IMG/VR virus record: IMGVR_UViG_3300033153_010139
Coordinates: 1-64,000 of that record
Strand: one strand, 5' to 3'
Origin: a virus
DNA length: 64,000 nt
Shown: positions 1 through 7,427 of the stretch, piece by piece
Numbering within the stretch: the stretch's first letter is position 1
Layout: every line of letters begins with the position of its first letter
The notes under the pieces: model-generated
Database searches by the model: none
Told to the model about the DNA's origin: nothing
What the model saw: the letters and a program-made list of their open reading frames with translations, nothing else
Translations under genes and position numbers: made by a program

Positions 1-14
1 CAGAGGTCAACACG

Positions 15-1100
15 ATGCCCACCGACTACCGCAAGTTCACCGCCCGTGACCAAGGCCGGTGGAACAAGAAGATCGCCAGGTCTGCGGTAGACCAGCTTGC
101 GCGCCCAGACGCCTGTGTCCTGTGGACGGCCGGCACGAACACGCGCGGTTACGGCGTGTTTCGGCTGCCGCCGCGCACCGTGCTCGCGCACCGCGCGGCC
201 TACGTGCAGGCACGTGGGCAGATCCCGGACGGCCGGCTGGTGCGCCACACGTGCGATACGCCAGCGTGCGTGAATCCGCGGCACCTGGTGCTGGGCACGG
301 TCGCCGAGAACTCGGCGGACATGGTCGCGCGCGGGCGGAACCTTGGGCTGCGCACTGGCGAGAAGAACGGGCGCGCCAAGCTCGACTGGCCCAAGGTGGA
401 CGAGATTCGCGAGCGCTTGGCCGCGGGTGAATCAGGCCGGTCGCTGGCTCGCGAGTTTGGCGTGACCCAGGCGACGCTTTCCGAGATCAAGCTCGGGCGT
501 ATCTGGCAGAAGCCGGGCGCGGCGATCGTGCCCAAGAAGCCGGGGAAGCCTCGCGGCATAAACCACTCGAAGCGCCGGCCCGTTGCCGATCTCTTCTGGG
601 CGAAGGTCAAGAAGGCCGGCCCAGACGACTGCTGGGAGTGGCAGGCCGGCAAGACGCCGGGCGGCTACGGCGCGTTCCGCTATCATCGCGCCGTTCGTGC
701 GGCCCATCGCGTCGCCTTCAAGCTGGAGCACGGGCGGTGGCCAGTGGATGACGCTGCACACACCTGCGCGAACCGCGCGTGCGTGAACCCCGCTCACCTC
801 GAAGACACGACGCGCACCGCCAACATGCAGAACGAGCAGACCCGCAAGCGGATCGCCTCGAAGGCCCGCGGCGGCCGGCGGAACACCAAGCTCACGGACG
901 ACCAGATCCGCTACGCGAAGGAGCGCTTCCGCGACGATCTTCTTCTATCCGCTCGCAGGCTCGCGGCTGAGATGGGGGATGTTGTTACGCCCGAGTGCCT
1001 GGCCAACATCAGGAAGGGGAAGACCGGGCGGCACGTGAAGGTCAAAGGCTTCCGGGCGCGGAAGGTGACTCCGAAGCAGATCGCGCGGATGCGGGCATGA
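15..1100 (+). CDS. Tandem-domain HNH homing endonuclease
   Basis: This 361-aa protein carries two HNH_3-type nuclease units. The first spans about residues 33-100, with HRAAY, then HTCDTPACVNPRHL. The second spans about residues 203-270, with HRVAF, then HTCANRACVNPAHL. Each unit is followed by a helix-turn-helix segment, about residues 122-165 (ESGRSLAREFGVTQATLSEI) and about 292-345, so the gene looks like a duplicated HNH+HTH cassette. Free-standing HNH enzymes of this type cut phage DNA at specific sites and promote their own spread. The first HTH closely resembles the last HTH of the GIY-YIG enzyme at 20031. The ATG at 15 follows an AGAGGT sequence. The upstream neighbour is outside the window, so any gene it invaded cannot be named. 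Confidence 0.85.
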   Translation: MPTDYRKFTARDQGRWNKKIARSAVDQLARPDACVLWTAGTNTRGYGVFRLPPRTVLAHRAAYVQARGQIPDGRLVRHTCDTPACVNPRHLVLGTVAENSADMVARGRNLGLRTGEKNGRAKLDWPKVDEIRERLAAGESGRSLAREFGVTQATLSEIKLGRIWQKPGAAIVPKKPGKPRGINHSKRRPVADLFWAKVKKAGPDDCWEWQAGKTPGGYGAFRYHRAVRAAHRVAFKLEHGRWPVDDAAHTCANRACVNPAHLEDTTRTANMQNEQTRKRIASKARGGRRNTKLTDDQIRYAKERFRDDLLLSARRLAAEMGDVVTPECLANIRKGKTGRHVKVKGFRARKVTPKQIARMRA

Positions 1101-1318
1101 GCGATCCGGGGGCGATTCTGGCTGTTGGAGACATCGTCCTCGACGCCCACTACGGCGCCTGCGTGGTCGAACACGGGCCCGGCTACGGCGGCGCGCTCAC
1201 CGTGCGCGTCCTGGCATCCGGCAGGACGCTGCGCCAGCACCAGAGCTGGTTCAAGCCCGCGCCCGACGCGATCACTGCGCTCGGATGGCTGCGGCCAGCT
1301 GACGCCAAGGCCGGGTAG
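1097..1318 (+). CDS. Small SH3/KOW-like protein
   Basis: This 73-aa protein starts at an ATGA overlap with the endonuclease stop. Its sequence runs VGDIVLDAHYGACVVEHG, then a Gly-rich turn, TVRVLASGRTLRQHQSW, and a tail DAITALGWL. The GD-V start, alternating beta-like strands and Trp fit a small SH3/KOW barrel. That is a fold guess from the pattern, not an established family hit. Similar small proteins occur at 5558, 8305 (C-terminus), 8242 (N-terminus), 9456 and 9686. No function can be assigned. Confidence 0.6.
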   Translation: MSDPGAILAVGDIVLDAHYGACVVEHGPGYGGALTVRVLASGRTLRQHQSWFKPAPDAITALGWLRPADAKAG

Positions 1319-1330
1319 TCTGCGATGCGC

Positions 1331-1339
1331 GGGTAGAAC
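1331..1339 (+). promoter_or_regulatory. GGGTAGAAC promoter element, leaderless start
   Basis: GGGTAGAAC ends 6 nt before the ATG at 1346. If TAGAAC is the -10 box, transcription would begin at or next to the start codon and the mRNA would be leaderless. An imperfect copy (GGGTAGTC) lies about 20 bp upstream, after GCTGACGCCAAG, a sequence also found before 5838 and near 6455. No convincing -35 hexamer is seen. Confidence 0.6.
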
Positions 1340-1345
1340 GTTGTT

Positions 1346-1858
1346 ATGAGCAACTCAGGCGATAGTTTGGTTCGGGACATCAAGCGTGTCCTGTGTCTCT
1401 ACGGGCACAATAAGCGCGCAGAGGCCGCGCTTCGGAAGAAGCAAGCCGGGCGCATGGCGGTAAAGCTGGAGACCGTGCTCGGTCGGGTTGCTATCGATCG
1501 CGGGGTGTTCGCCGCGCTGCTGATGGCGCTCGCTCGCGGGCCGGTAACCGACGACGCGTGGCGACGCGCGACGAGCCAGCGCGGGACATCATCGCGCATC
1601 ACCAAGCGGGCCTCGTTCGACGCCTTCACCGCGATGCAGATGCCAACGTGCAACGTGAGCCCGCACAGCCAACGGATTGTCACTATTCGGGAACGGTGCG
1701 ACGCGAAGGTGATGAGGAACGTCTTGCTGTGGCTGCTGGACCACAACGCCGACCTGCTAACGACCAAGACCCGCCGCGCGGCGTTGCGGCACGTGTGCCG
1801 ATTCGGCGCGCTCGCTGGCGTGTCGGCCATCGATCAGCTCGCCGCGCTCGGCAAGTAG
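1346..1858 (+). CDS. Hypothetical protein, basic and helical
   Basis: This 170-aa protein is not recognised. It is Arg/Lys-rich and probably mostly helical, with no signal peptide or membrane segment. It ends in AIDQLAALGK, the short C-terminal helix motif that recurs in several small proteins of this region. The ATG at 1346 has no Shine-Dalgarno sequence and sits 6 nt after GGGTAGAAC, consistent with a leaderless transcript. A GTG-rich alternative start cannot be excluded. Confidence 0.65.
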   Translation: MSNSGDSLVRDIKRVLCLYGHNKRAEAALRKKQAGRMAVKLETVLGRVAIDRGVFAALLMALARGPVTDDAWRRATSQRGTSSRITKRASFDAFTAMQMPTCNVSPHSQRIVTIRERCDAKVMRNVLLWLLDHNADLLTTKTRRAALRHVCRFGALAGVSAIDQLAALGK

Positions 1859-1907
1859 TGCTCGTTACCGTTCCATGTGAAGTTTCTCGGAAATTCTCGG
1901 GAGACGC

Positions 1908-1916
1908 GGGTAGAAC
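1908..1916 (+). promoter_or_regulatory. GGGTAGAAC promoter element
   Basis: This is the same GGGTAGAAC element, but 27 nt upstream of the ATG at 1944. A leader containing CCGGAGGCGAGG (a good ribosome-binding site) lies between. The leader AACCAAC...CGGAGGCGAG is repeated almost unchanged before the next gene at about 2457-2480. Confidence 0.55.
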
Positions 1917-1943
1917 GTTAACCAACCCGGAGGCGAGGTAGTC

Positions 1944-2432
1944 ATGAGACAGGAAGCACTGGTCGAGCTGGAGCGGATTCGGAGCGAGGACCCGGACGGC
2001 AAGCTGCACCCCGAAGCGGTCGTGGCCGGGGCCCGGCCCGCAGCCTCACCGCTCCACAGGCACTTCACTTGGGGTAACGACGAGGCAGCGCGGCGCTGGC
2101 GGCTCCACCAAGCGGGCAAGATGATTCGCATGGCGATCACGGTGCTGCCATCGGACAACACGATACCAGTGCGAATGTTCGTCTCGGTCGGCAGCGACCG
2201 AACGGCATCGAGCCCGGTCGGCAGCGGCGGCGGCTACCGCAGTGTCGTGAACGTGATGAGCAGCGAGGAGCTGCTCGCGGAGCTGCTCGACGACGCTCTC
2301 CGCGAGATCAACAATTTCCGCAGGAAGTATCGGCGGCTCACGGCGCTGGCGCCCGTGATCTCCGCAATGGACGACGCTATGGAACTCCTCGGCGATGGAG
2401 ACGACGAGGACGACGAGGACGACGAGGACTAG
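1944..2432 (+). CDS. Conserved phage-type hypothetical protein, acidic tail
   Basis: This 162-aa protein has FTWGNDEAARRWRLHQAGKM near residue 40, a pattern I associate with a small conserved phage family of unknown role. A Ser/Gly-rich middle and a helical part follow. The protein ends in an almost pure Asp/Glu tail (about 13 residues of D and E). The ATG at 1944 is preceded by GGAGGCGAGG. The next gene starts with an equally extreme basic N-terminus, so the two products could interact through charge. That is inference. Confidence 0.7.
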   Translation: MRQEALVELERIRSEDPDGKLHPEAVVAGARPAASPLHRHFTWGNDEAARRWRLHQAGKMIRMAITVLPSDNTIPVRMFVSVGSDRTASSPVGSGGGYRSVVNVMSSEELLAELLDDALREINNFRRKYRRLTALAPVISAMDDAMELLGDGDDEDDEDDED

Positions 2433-2485
2433 GCTTTGCGATTCACCAGGACGGATAACCAACACCACCGGAGGCGAGTGGACAG

Positions 2486-3244
2486 ATGATCGGGACAGTG
2501 GAAAAGAAGGTCAAGAAGAAGGTCAAGAAGGCGGCCAAGAAGGCCAAGAAGAAGGCGAAGAAGAAGGCGGCCAAGAACGGGACCGGCAACGGCGCTGATC
2601 CCGGGTCCAAGGCACTGGCCATCCTCCCGCCAAACTTCCAGTGGATCGAAGTCCCGATCGTGGGCACGACGGTCTACGTGCAGCACAAGTGGAGCGAGAA
2701 GGCCAGGAAGGCCATGCGCGACGCCCAGGCGGCCGGCTCGTCGGCCAAGCGGAAGGGCGGGAAGCGCGCGCCCAAGGACTTCAACGCGCTCTACAAGGAT
2801 GCGATGCACCGCACCACCGACGGTGGCTACGGGATTCCAGCTGGTGCCTTCTTCAAGGCGCTCGTCTCGGCCTGCAGGCTGTGCGAGTTCAAGATGACGA
2901 TCGCGCGGCAGGCCCTCTACATCCAGGCCGACGCCGAGAGCGCCGATCCCGGTGACCGAGGCGGGCTCGTGCGCATCACGAAGGGCAAGCCGTCGCAGTT
3001 CGAGACGGCGGTTCGGATCCAGCAGACCACCGACATTCGCGTTCGGCCTCTGTGGGAGCCGGGCTGGAAGGCCACCGTCAGGGTGCGCTTCGACGCCGAC
3101 ATTCTCTCGATGGCGGACATCGCCAACTTGTTCATGCGGGCCGGGATGCAGGTCGGCGTCGGCGAGGGCCGCCCGGACACGCCGAGCGGCGGCATGGGCT
3201 GGGGCTTGTTCGAGGTGCTGACGCCGCAAGCGGCCAGCGCGTAA
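2486..3244 (+). CDS. Conserved phage protein with Lys-rich N-terminus (copy 1)
   Basis: This 252-aa protein begins with about 28 residues that are nearly all Lys, Ala and Val. The conserved body includes VGTTVYVQHKWSEKARK, GIPAGAFFKALVSACR, LVRITKGKPS, then W.ATVRVRFDADILS and AGMQVGVGEGRP. These motifs match a widespread phage protein family of unknown function that I know as a recurring hypothetical, often near DNA metabolism genes. The following gene is a diverged tandem copy. The start at 2486 has GGAGGCGAG upstream. Confidence 0.75.
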   Translation: MIGTVEKKVKKKVKKAAKKAKKKAKKKAAKNGTGNGADPGSKALAILPPNFQWIEVPIVGTTVYVQHKWSEKARKAMRDAQAAGSSAKRKGGKRAPKDFNALYKDAMHRTTDGGYGIPAGAFFKALVSACRLCEFKMTIARQALYIQADAESADPGDRGGLVRITKGKPSQFETAVRIQQTTDIRVRPLWEPGWKATVRVRFDADILSMADIANLFMRAGMQVGVGEGRPDTPSGGMGWGLFEVLTPQAASA

Positions 3245-3245
3245 G

Positions 3246-3860
3246 GTGAGAGCGGGTCTGAAAGCGCGCAGGGCGAAAGCCCGCAGGAAAGCCGCCCTGA
3301 AGAAAGCGTGGGCGGACAGCTCGAAGACGTGCACTTTCAAGATCAGGGGAACTGCGCGCTACGTGCAGTTCCCCTGGTGCAGCATCGCTCGGCGCTGCTC
3401 TTGCACTAGCCGGATGGTCAGAACGCACGTCGATCCCGAAAAGGGGTTCGACAGCTACGTCAGTCGGGAAGGCTGGGACGGGATTCCGTGGAGTGCGTTC
3501 CTCTACGCCCTAGTTGGGGCGGCATCGCTCGCGGGACTGTCAAAAGTCGCGGCTTATAATCGTCTGGTCGTGAACGCCGACGGGATCGACGCGTTTTACG
3601 AGAAGCCTCTGGTGAGGATCACCAAAGGCACGCCATCGGGTTTTGAGATGATGGGTCGTGTTCTCGCCGCGTGGGAGGCGGGCTGGGAGGCTACCGTCAG
3701 GATGCGCTACGACCCGGAACGCTTCACGTTGGAAGACGTTTTCAATCTGCTCGCGCGGGCGGGAATGCAGGTCGGGATCGGCGAAGGTCGTCCCGGCAGA
3801 CCGGACGGCGGCTGCGGCTACGGCACGTTCGAGGTGCTGACACAGCAGGCCGGCGCGTAG
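3246..3860 (+). CDS. Tandem paralogue of the preceding protein (copy 2)
   Basis: This 204-aa product is clearly homologous to the 2486 gene: GTARYVQFPW, GIPWSAFLYALVGAA, LVRITKGTPSGFEM, W.ATVRMRYDPE, AGMQVGIGEGRP and GTFEVLTQQA align in order. It is shorter, lacks part of the middle, and its N-terminal ~45 residues are basic but differently composed. The GTG at 3246 follows the previous stop directly with no clear ribosome-binding site, so the true start may be internal or translation may be coupled. Decay of a duplicate is possible, but the frame is intact. Confidence 0.65.
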   Translation: MRAGLKARRAKARRKAALKKAWADSSKTCTFKIRGTARYVQFPWCSIARRCSCTSRMVRTHVDPEKGFDSYVSREGWDGIPWSAFLYALVGAASLAGLSKVAAYNRLVVNADGIDAFYEKPLVRITKGTPSGFEMMGRVLAAWEAGWEATVRMRYDPERFTLEDVFNLLARAGMQVGIGEGRPGRPDGGCGYGTFEVLTQQAGA

Positions 3861-3881
3861 AGATACAAACCAGTAGAGGCT

Positions 3882-3909
3882 GCGCGGCGTGCGCTCCTTC
3901 ACGTCGCGC
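3882..3909 (+). terminator. Strong hairpin after the duplicated genes
   Basis: GCGCGGCGTG and CACGTCGCGC form a 10-bp stem with one G-U pair and an 8-nt loop, starting 21 nt after the stop at 3860. There is no T-run, so it may be a processing or stability hairpin rather than an intrinsic terminator. It marks the last unique sequence before the pentamer array. Confidence 0.5.
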
Positions 3910-3930
3910 GGCTCTCTGCCGGTGTGACAT

Positions 3931-5550
3931 GGCAGGCTAGGTTCGGCATGGCGCGGCTAGGTCCGGCCAGGCCCGGCGCGGTCAGGCACGGCAGGCAGGG
4001 TTCGGCGCGGCAGGGTTCGGCCCGGACGTGGCGGGGCAAGGCAGGCTGGGCAGGGCCAGGCTCGATTCGGCGTGGCTCGTTGCGGCGCGGCGGGGCAGGC
4101 ATGGCAAGGCCGGGACGGGTGCGGCGGGGCTAGGACTGGACTGGCAGGCACGGCGCGGTCGGCTCGGAGCGCTACGGTCAGGTCCGGCTCGGTCCGGCAG
4201 GGACTGGCCAGGCAGGCATGGCAGGGCAGGCGCGGTGTGGTCAGGTCCGACAGGGCTGGGCGCGGCGGGGCCAGGCAGGCTTGGTGTGGTAAGGCCCGGC
4301 TTGGCATGGTCTGTCGAGGACCGGTCAGGCGCGGCGCGGTCAGGCAAGGCAGGCAGGGTTCGGCAGGGCCGGTCGGGGTGTGGTCGGGCTCGGTACGGCA
4401 CGGCAGGCAAGGTTAGGCGCGGCTGGGCGCGGTTCGGCACGACTTGGCAGGCATGGCTCGGCAGGACTAGGCGGGGTCCGTCCTGGCCCGACGCGGTTGG
4501 GCAGGCGCGGCGTGGCTGGGCACGGTATTGCTCGGTTTGGCGGGGCTCGGCAGGGCAGGCGGGGTGTGGCCCGTCGAGGTAGCGCAGGGTCAGGCACGGC
4601 CAGGCCCGGTTCGGCAGGCGAGGACAGGTTCGGGACGGCTAGGCACGGCAGGCACGGCAGGCATGGCAGGGCCGCGCTAGGTTAGGCGTGGCGTGGCGAG
4701 ACCCGGCAGGCGTGGCTCGGCAAGGTTCGTCAGGTTTCGGCACGGCCGGGTTCGGCAGGGCAGGCAGGGTAGGGCCGGGCAGTGCGCGGCAGGGTCCGGT
4801 GCGATTCGGCTGGGCAGGCAGGGTCCGGCGCGGTTGGGCACGGTAAGGCACGGCTAGGCTCGGTCCGGTATGGCCGGGCAGGCAGGGTTAGGCATGTCGA
4901 GGCGTGGCGCGGCGCGGCAGGGTTTGGTGCGGCAGGCGAGGTTCGGTTAGGTCGGGCAGGGTTCGGCGCGGCCAGGCCGGGCCGGGCCGGGCAGGCAAGG
5001 TGAGGCACGGCGAGGCGAGGCTGGACCTGGCTGGGTCCGGCAGGCAAGGCTAGGCGCGGTTCGGTACGGCTTGGCGAGGCAGGCATGGTGAGGCCGGGCT
5101 AGGTCGGGAGCGATTTGGCAAGGTTCGGCAGGCATGGTTTGGCTCGGCCAGGTACGGCAAGGCACGGCCTTGGCACGGCCCGGCGCGGCAGGCAAGGTTT
5201 GGCAAGGCCGGGCGCGGCACGGCCTGACGGGGCTCGGCAGGCGTGGCGGGGCTCGGTTCGGCGTGGTCAGGCTTGGCGCGACGCGGCGCGGCAGGCGAGG
5301 ACAGGTTCGGGACGGTTAGGCGCGGCAGGGTCCGGCCAGGTCCGGCAGGCAAGGCTCGGTTAGGCAGGTCATGGCGCGGCAAGGACCGGCTCGGTACTGC
5401 GCGGCAGGGCAGGCAAGGTTTGGCACGGCACGGCATGGCGGGACGGGGCTTGGCTTGGCGAGGCAGGCGGGGTCCGGCATTGCCCGGCGTGGACAGGCAA
5501 GGCATGGCATGGTGAGGCGGGATTCGGCACGGCAGGCAAGGCAAGGAGAA
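3931..5550. repeat. Degenerate GGYNN pentamer array with GGCA punctuation
   Basis: About 1.6 kb is built from 5-bp units of the form GG[C/T]NN with highly variable last two bases. At intervals one unit is only 4 bp, GGCA, giving GGCAGGC. I located GGCAGGC at 3931, 3990, 4040, 4094, 4143, 4211, 4225, 4274, 4348, 4402, 4446, 4500, 4554, 4613, 4647, 4656, 4705, 4759, 4813, 4877, 4931, 4990, 5039, 5078, 5127, 5187, 5236, 5290, 5344, 5408, 5462 and 5531. Most spacings equal 5n+4, and 54 is the commonest. Open frames exist on both strands but are broken by the 4-bp units, whose spacing is not kept in multiples of 3, so the array looks non-coding. I see no gene, promoter or RNA family in it. Confidence 0.9.
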
Positions 5551-5557
5551 CATCAGC

Positions 5558-5827
5558 ATGGACGATCCGGCCGACCTGCAAGGTCCGCCGCGCTACAAGC
5601 GCGGTGATCGCGTCGTGGGCTACTACGACGAACTGGGCGCTGGTGAGGTTACCGAGTTCACCGGCAGTGCGTACGGCGGTCGGTTCGGCGATTTGGCGCA
5701 CGCTTATCGCGTCTTGTGGGATCCAGTGGAGGACTGGGCCTTCGAGGGGGCGGTATTCGACGACGAGATCGAACCAGAGGGTGCCATCGACGGCCTGGCC
5801 GCGCTGGGGCGGCGAACGGCCAGCTGA
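5558..5827 (+). CDS. Small SH3/KOW-like protein
   Basis: This 89-aa protein includes RGDRVVGYYDELGAGEVTEF, then Y.VLWD, and ends AIDGLAALGRRTAS. The GD-V start, the glycine turn and the VLWD strand suggest a small beta-barrel like those at 1097 and 9456. AAGGAG lies 10 nt before the ATG, immediately after the last pentamer of the array, so expression could depend on transcription through the array. Function is unknown. Confidence 0.65.
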   Translation: MDDPADLQGPPRYKRGDRVVGYYDELGAGEVTEFTGSAYGGRFGDLAHAYRVLWDPVEDWAFEGAVFDDEIEPEGAIDGLAALGRRTAS

Positions 5828-5837
5828 CGCCAAGCCC

Positions 5838-5846
5838 GGGTAGAAC
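5838..5846 (+). promoter_or_regulatory. GGGTAGAAC promoter element, near-leaderless start
   Basis: GCTGACGCCAAG, then CCC, then GGGTAGAAC, ends 8 nt before the ATG at 5855. It overlaps the 3' end of the preceding gene, whose TGA is the TGA of GCTGACGCC. Confidence 0.55.
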
Positions 5847-5854
5847 ATTGGTAC

Positions 5855-6475
5855 ATGAGTCGGACCGCAAAGAACCTGTCCTCGGCGCAGGTCGAACGCC
5901 TGTTTCGAGCGGGCGAGAGCACTGTCGAGGAGGAGCGAATCGCCAGGGCGAGACTGCAGCCGTCCAGACGCGGCAGTATGCCCACCGCCGCTCGCGACCT
6001 CGCGCTGGCCCGGCTCGCCACCGCCGGATTTCGGCCCGCCGAGATGGCTCACATGGTGGTCGGGGACCTTGGCGACGCGTCCGTGCGCGTCGTGACGCGA
6101 ACACCGGGGCATGAGGTTGAGGGGCGCGCGGAGTTGAACCAAACGACCGCCGCATGGATCGGCAGGGCCATCCGCGAGACAGGTGTAGCGGGTGACCCAG
6201 AGGCGCCCTTGTTTCCGAGCAGGCACAGCCGCAAGCCGATGAGTACTCGCGCGATTTGGGACTCGATCAAGAAGCTCCTCAAGCGTGCTCGCCTGCGGAA
6301 CCACAGCGCGGAGGATTTGCGGCGGTTCTATCTGAGGCGTGTTGTTGAGGATTTGCGCCAGGAGCCGGGACCGTTCGACCTGGTAAGGTTCGCTGTTCTT
6401 GGCCGCTTCCAGTCGCTCACGCACGCGTTGCGCCACGTCGAGCCGGTGCTGCGCGCTGACGCCAAGCCGGGCTAG
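5855..6475 (+). CDS. Degenerate tyrosine recombinase-like protein
   Basis: This 206-aa protein follows the layout of an integrase catalytic domain. AGFRPAEMAHMVVGDL matches the first catalytic Arg box. PLFPSRHSRKPMSTRAIW and NHSAEDLRRFYLRR match the box normally reading HxLR. In this copy the box His is Glu (EDLRR), and the region where LGHxxxxxTxxY is expected reads LGRFQSLTHALRHV with no Tyr. It therefore probably keeps the fold but cannot perform strand exchange. It may bind DNA or be a relic. It ends DAKPG. The assignment rests on motif order only. Confidence 0.55.
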   Translation: MSRTAKNLSSAQVERLFRAGESTVEEERIARARLQPSRRGSMPTAARDLALARLATAGFRPAEMAHMVVGDLGDASVRVVTRTPGHEVEGRAELNQTTAAWIGRAIRETGVAGDPEAPLFPSRHSRKPMSTRAIWDSIKKLLKRARLRNHSAEDLRRFYLRRVVEDLRQEPGPFDLVRFAVLGRFQSLTHALRHVEPVLRADAKPG

Positions 6476-6527
6476 TCAGCGCTGGCAGCATGCGCCTCTT
6501 GGTAGCATGGCCGACCAGAGGTCGATC

Positions 6528-7427
6528 ATGTCGCTCTACAACCGCATAGTCCTGTCCGAAGGCTCCGGCGACGAGCTGAGCGCCAAGGTAAAGGCGGTGC
6601 TGCACGGCCGCGATCACAAGGCTGCGCACGAGCTGGCCAAGTGGTTCGCCGCCAAGTTCCATATCAAGGTCGGCCGCACCCCCCGCGGCGGCAAGCAGCT
6701 CAAGAAGGACGCCGATGCGTTCTGGCACTTCCTGAGCACGAGCTGGAGCGTCTTTGGTGGCGTGAAACTACATGACCGCCAGCTCGGCGGTCGGGCGATA
6801 ACGAACGACAACTGGAAGGAGATCGAGCGCCGCTGGAAGGCGGACATCGAGCCCAACCTCCCTCAGCTGGTCAAGCTGTTCACCGACGAGGGCGGAACGG
6901 CGGTGCCCAGCGAGCTGAAGGTTGGCCGGCGGATCTACCGCAATCCGCAGGGCTTTACCGAGAAGAAGCTCAAGAGCCTGATCGCAAAGCTGGAGCCGGT
7001 TTGGAAGCAGGCCAAGGGGCGGCGTTCGCACGCGTTCGATGGCGATCTGGTCGTGGTGCTCCAGCGGCCGAAGGAGTTCCGGGGCACGGCCAAGGGCGTC
7101 TACAAGGGGCTGCTCGATGAGCTGTGGGTGCGGGCTACGCCGAAGGTGATGAAGCAGATGGGGAGCTACGGCGCGCTCGACTACATTCTGCTGCACGAGC
7201 TTGGCCACCGCTTCGAGAAGAAGGCGAAGGCGCACATGCCTCCGGTAGACTTCGATCGACCGGAGTGGCACACGACCAAGTACTCGCGCACGGACAGCAT
7301 GGCGGGTAGCGAGTCGTTCGCCGAGCTTTTCGTGCTGGGCATTCGCGACTGGCCGCACACGAACTGGGCCTCATCCGAGGCGGATGGCAAGGAAGTCATC
7401 GCCAGGTTCGAGAAGCTGATGCTTTAG
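6528..7427 (+). CDS. Zinc metalloprotease-like protein with SLYxR N-terminal tag
   Basis: This 299-aa protein has the gluzincin motif LLHELGHRFEKK at about residues 221-232 and a downstream SESFAELF (about 261-268) that can supply the third zinc ligand and its partner. The N-terminal ~190 residues are Lys-rich and helical. The start at 6528 is chosen because AGAGG lies 6 nt upstream; an in-frame ATG at 6507 is poorer. The first residues MSLYNRIVLSE match the N-termini of the proteins at 14377, 21220 and 21506. The substrate is unknown. A role against a host protein is inferred from the protease motif plus the shared tag. Its stop overlaps tail-to-tail with the - strand gene. Confidence 0.7.
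   Translation: MSLYNRIVLSEGSGDELSAKVKAVLHGRDHKAAHELAKWFAAKFHIKVGRTPRGGKQLKKDADAFWHFLSTSWSVFGGVKLHDRQLGGRAITNDNWKEIERRWKADIEPNLPQLVKLFTDEGGTAVPSELKVGRRIYRNPQGFTEKKLKSLIAKLEPVWKQAKGRRSHAFDGDLVVVLQRPKEFRGTAKGVYKGLLDELWVRATPKVMKQMGSYGALDYILLHELGHRFEKKAKAHMPPVDFDRPEWHTTKYSRTDSMAGSESFAELFVLGIRDWPHTNWASSEADGKEVIARFEKLML

Noticed and set aside
3931-5550. CRISPR array reading of the ~54-bp periodicity
   Set aside because: There is no constant repeat of 23-40 bp; only GGCAGGC is constant, spacings vary widely, and no cas gene is nearby.
3924-5559. Many overlapping open frames on both strands within the pentamer array, some over 150 codons
   Set aside because: They arise because GGYNN units rarely create stops. 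The 4-bp punctuation shifts frame at spacings that are not multiples of three, and the translations are low-complexity Gly/Ala/Arg or Pro/Ala/Cys strings.
6399-6527. N-terminal extension of the metalloprotease gene
   Set aside because: The extra residues overlap the preceding gene, are Ser/Arg/Cys-rich and lack a ribosome-binding site; AGAGG before 6528 fits better and gives the shared SLYxR start.
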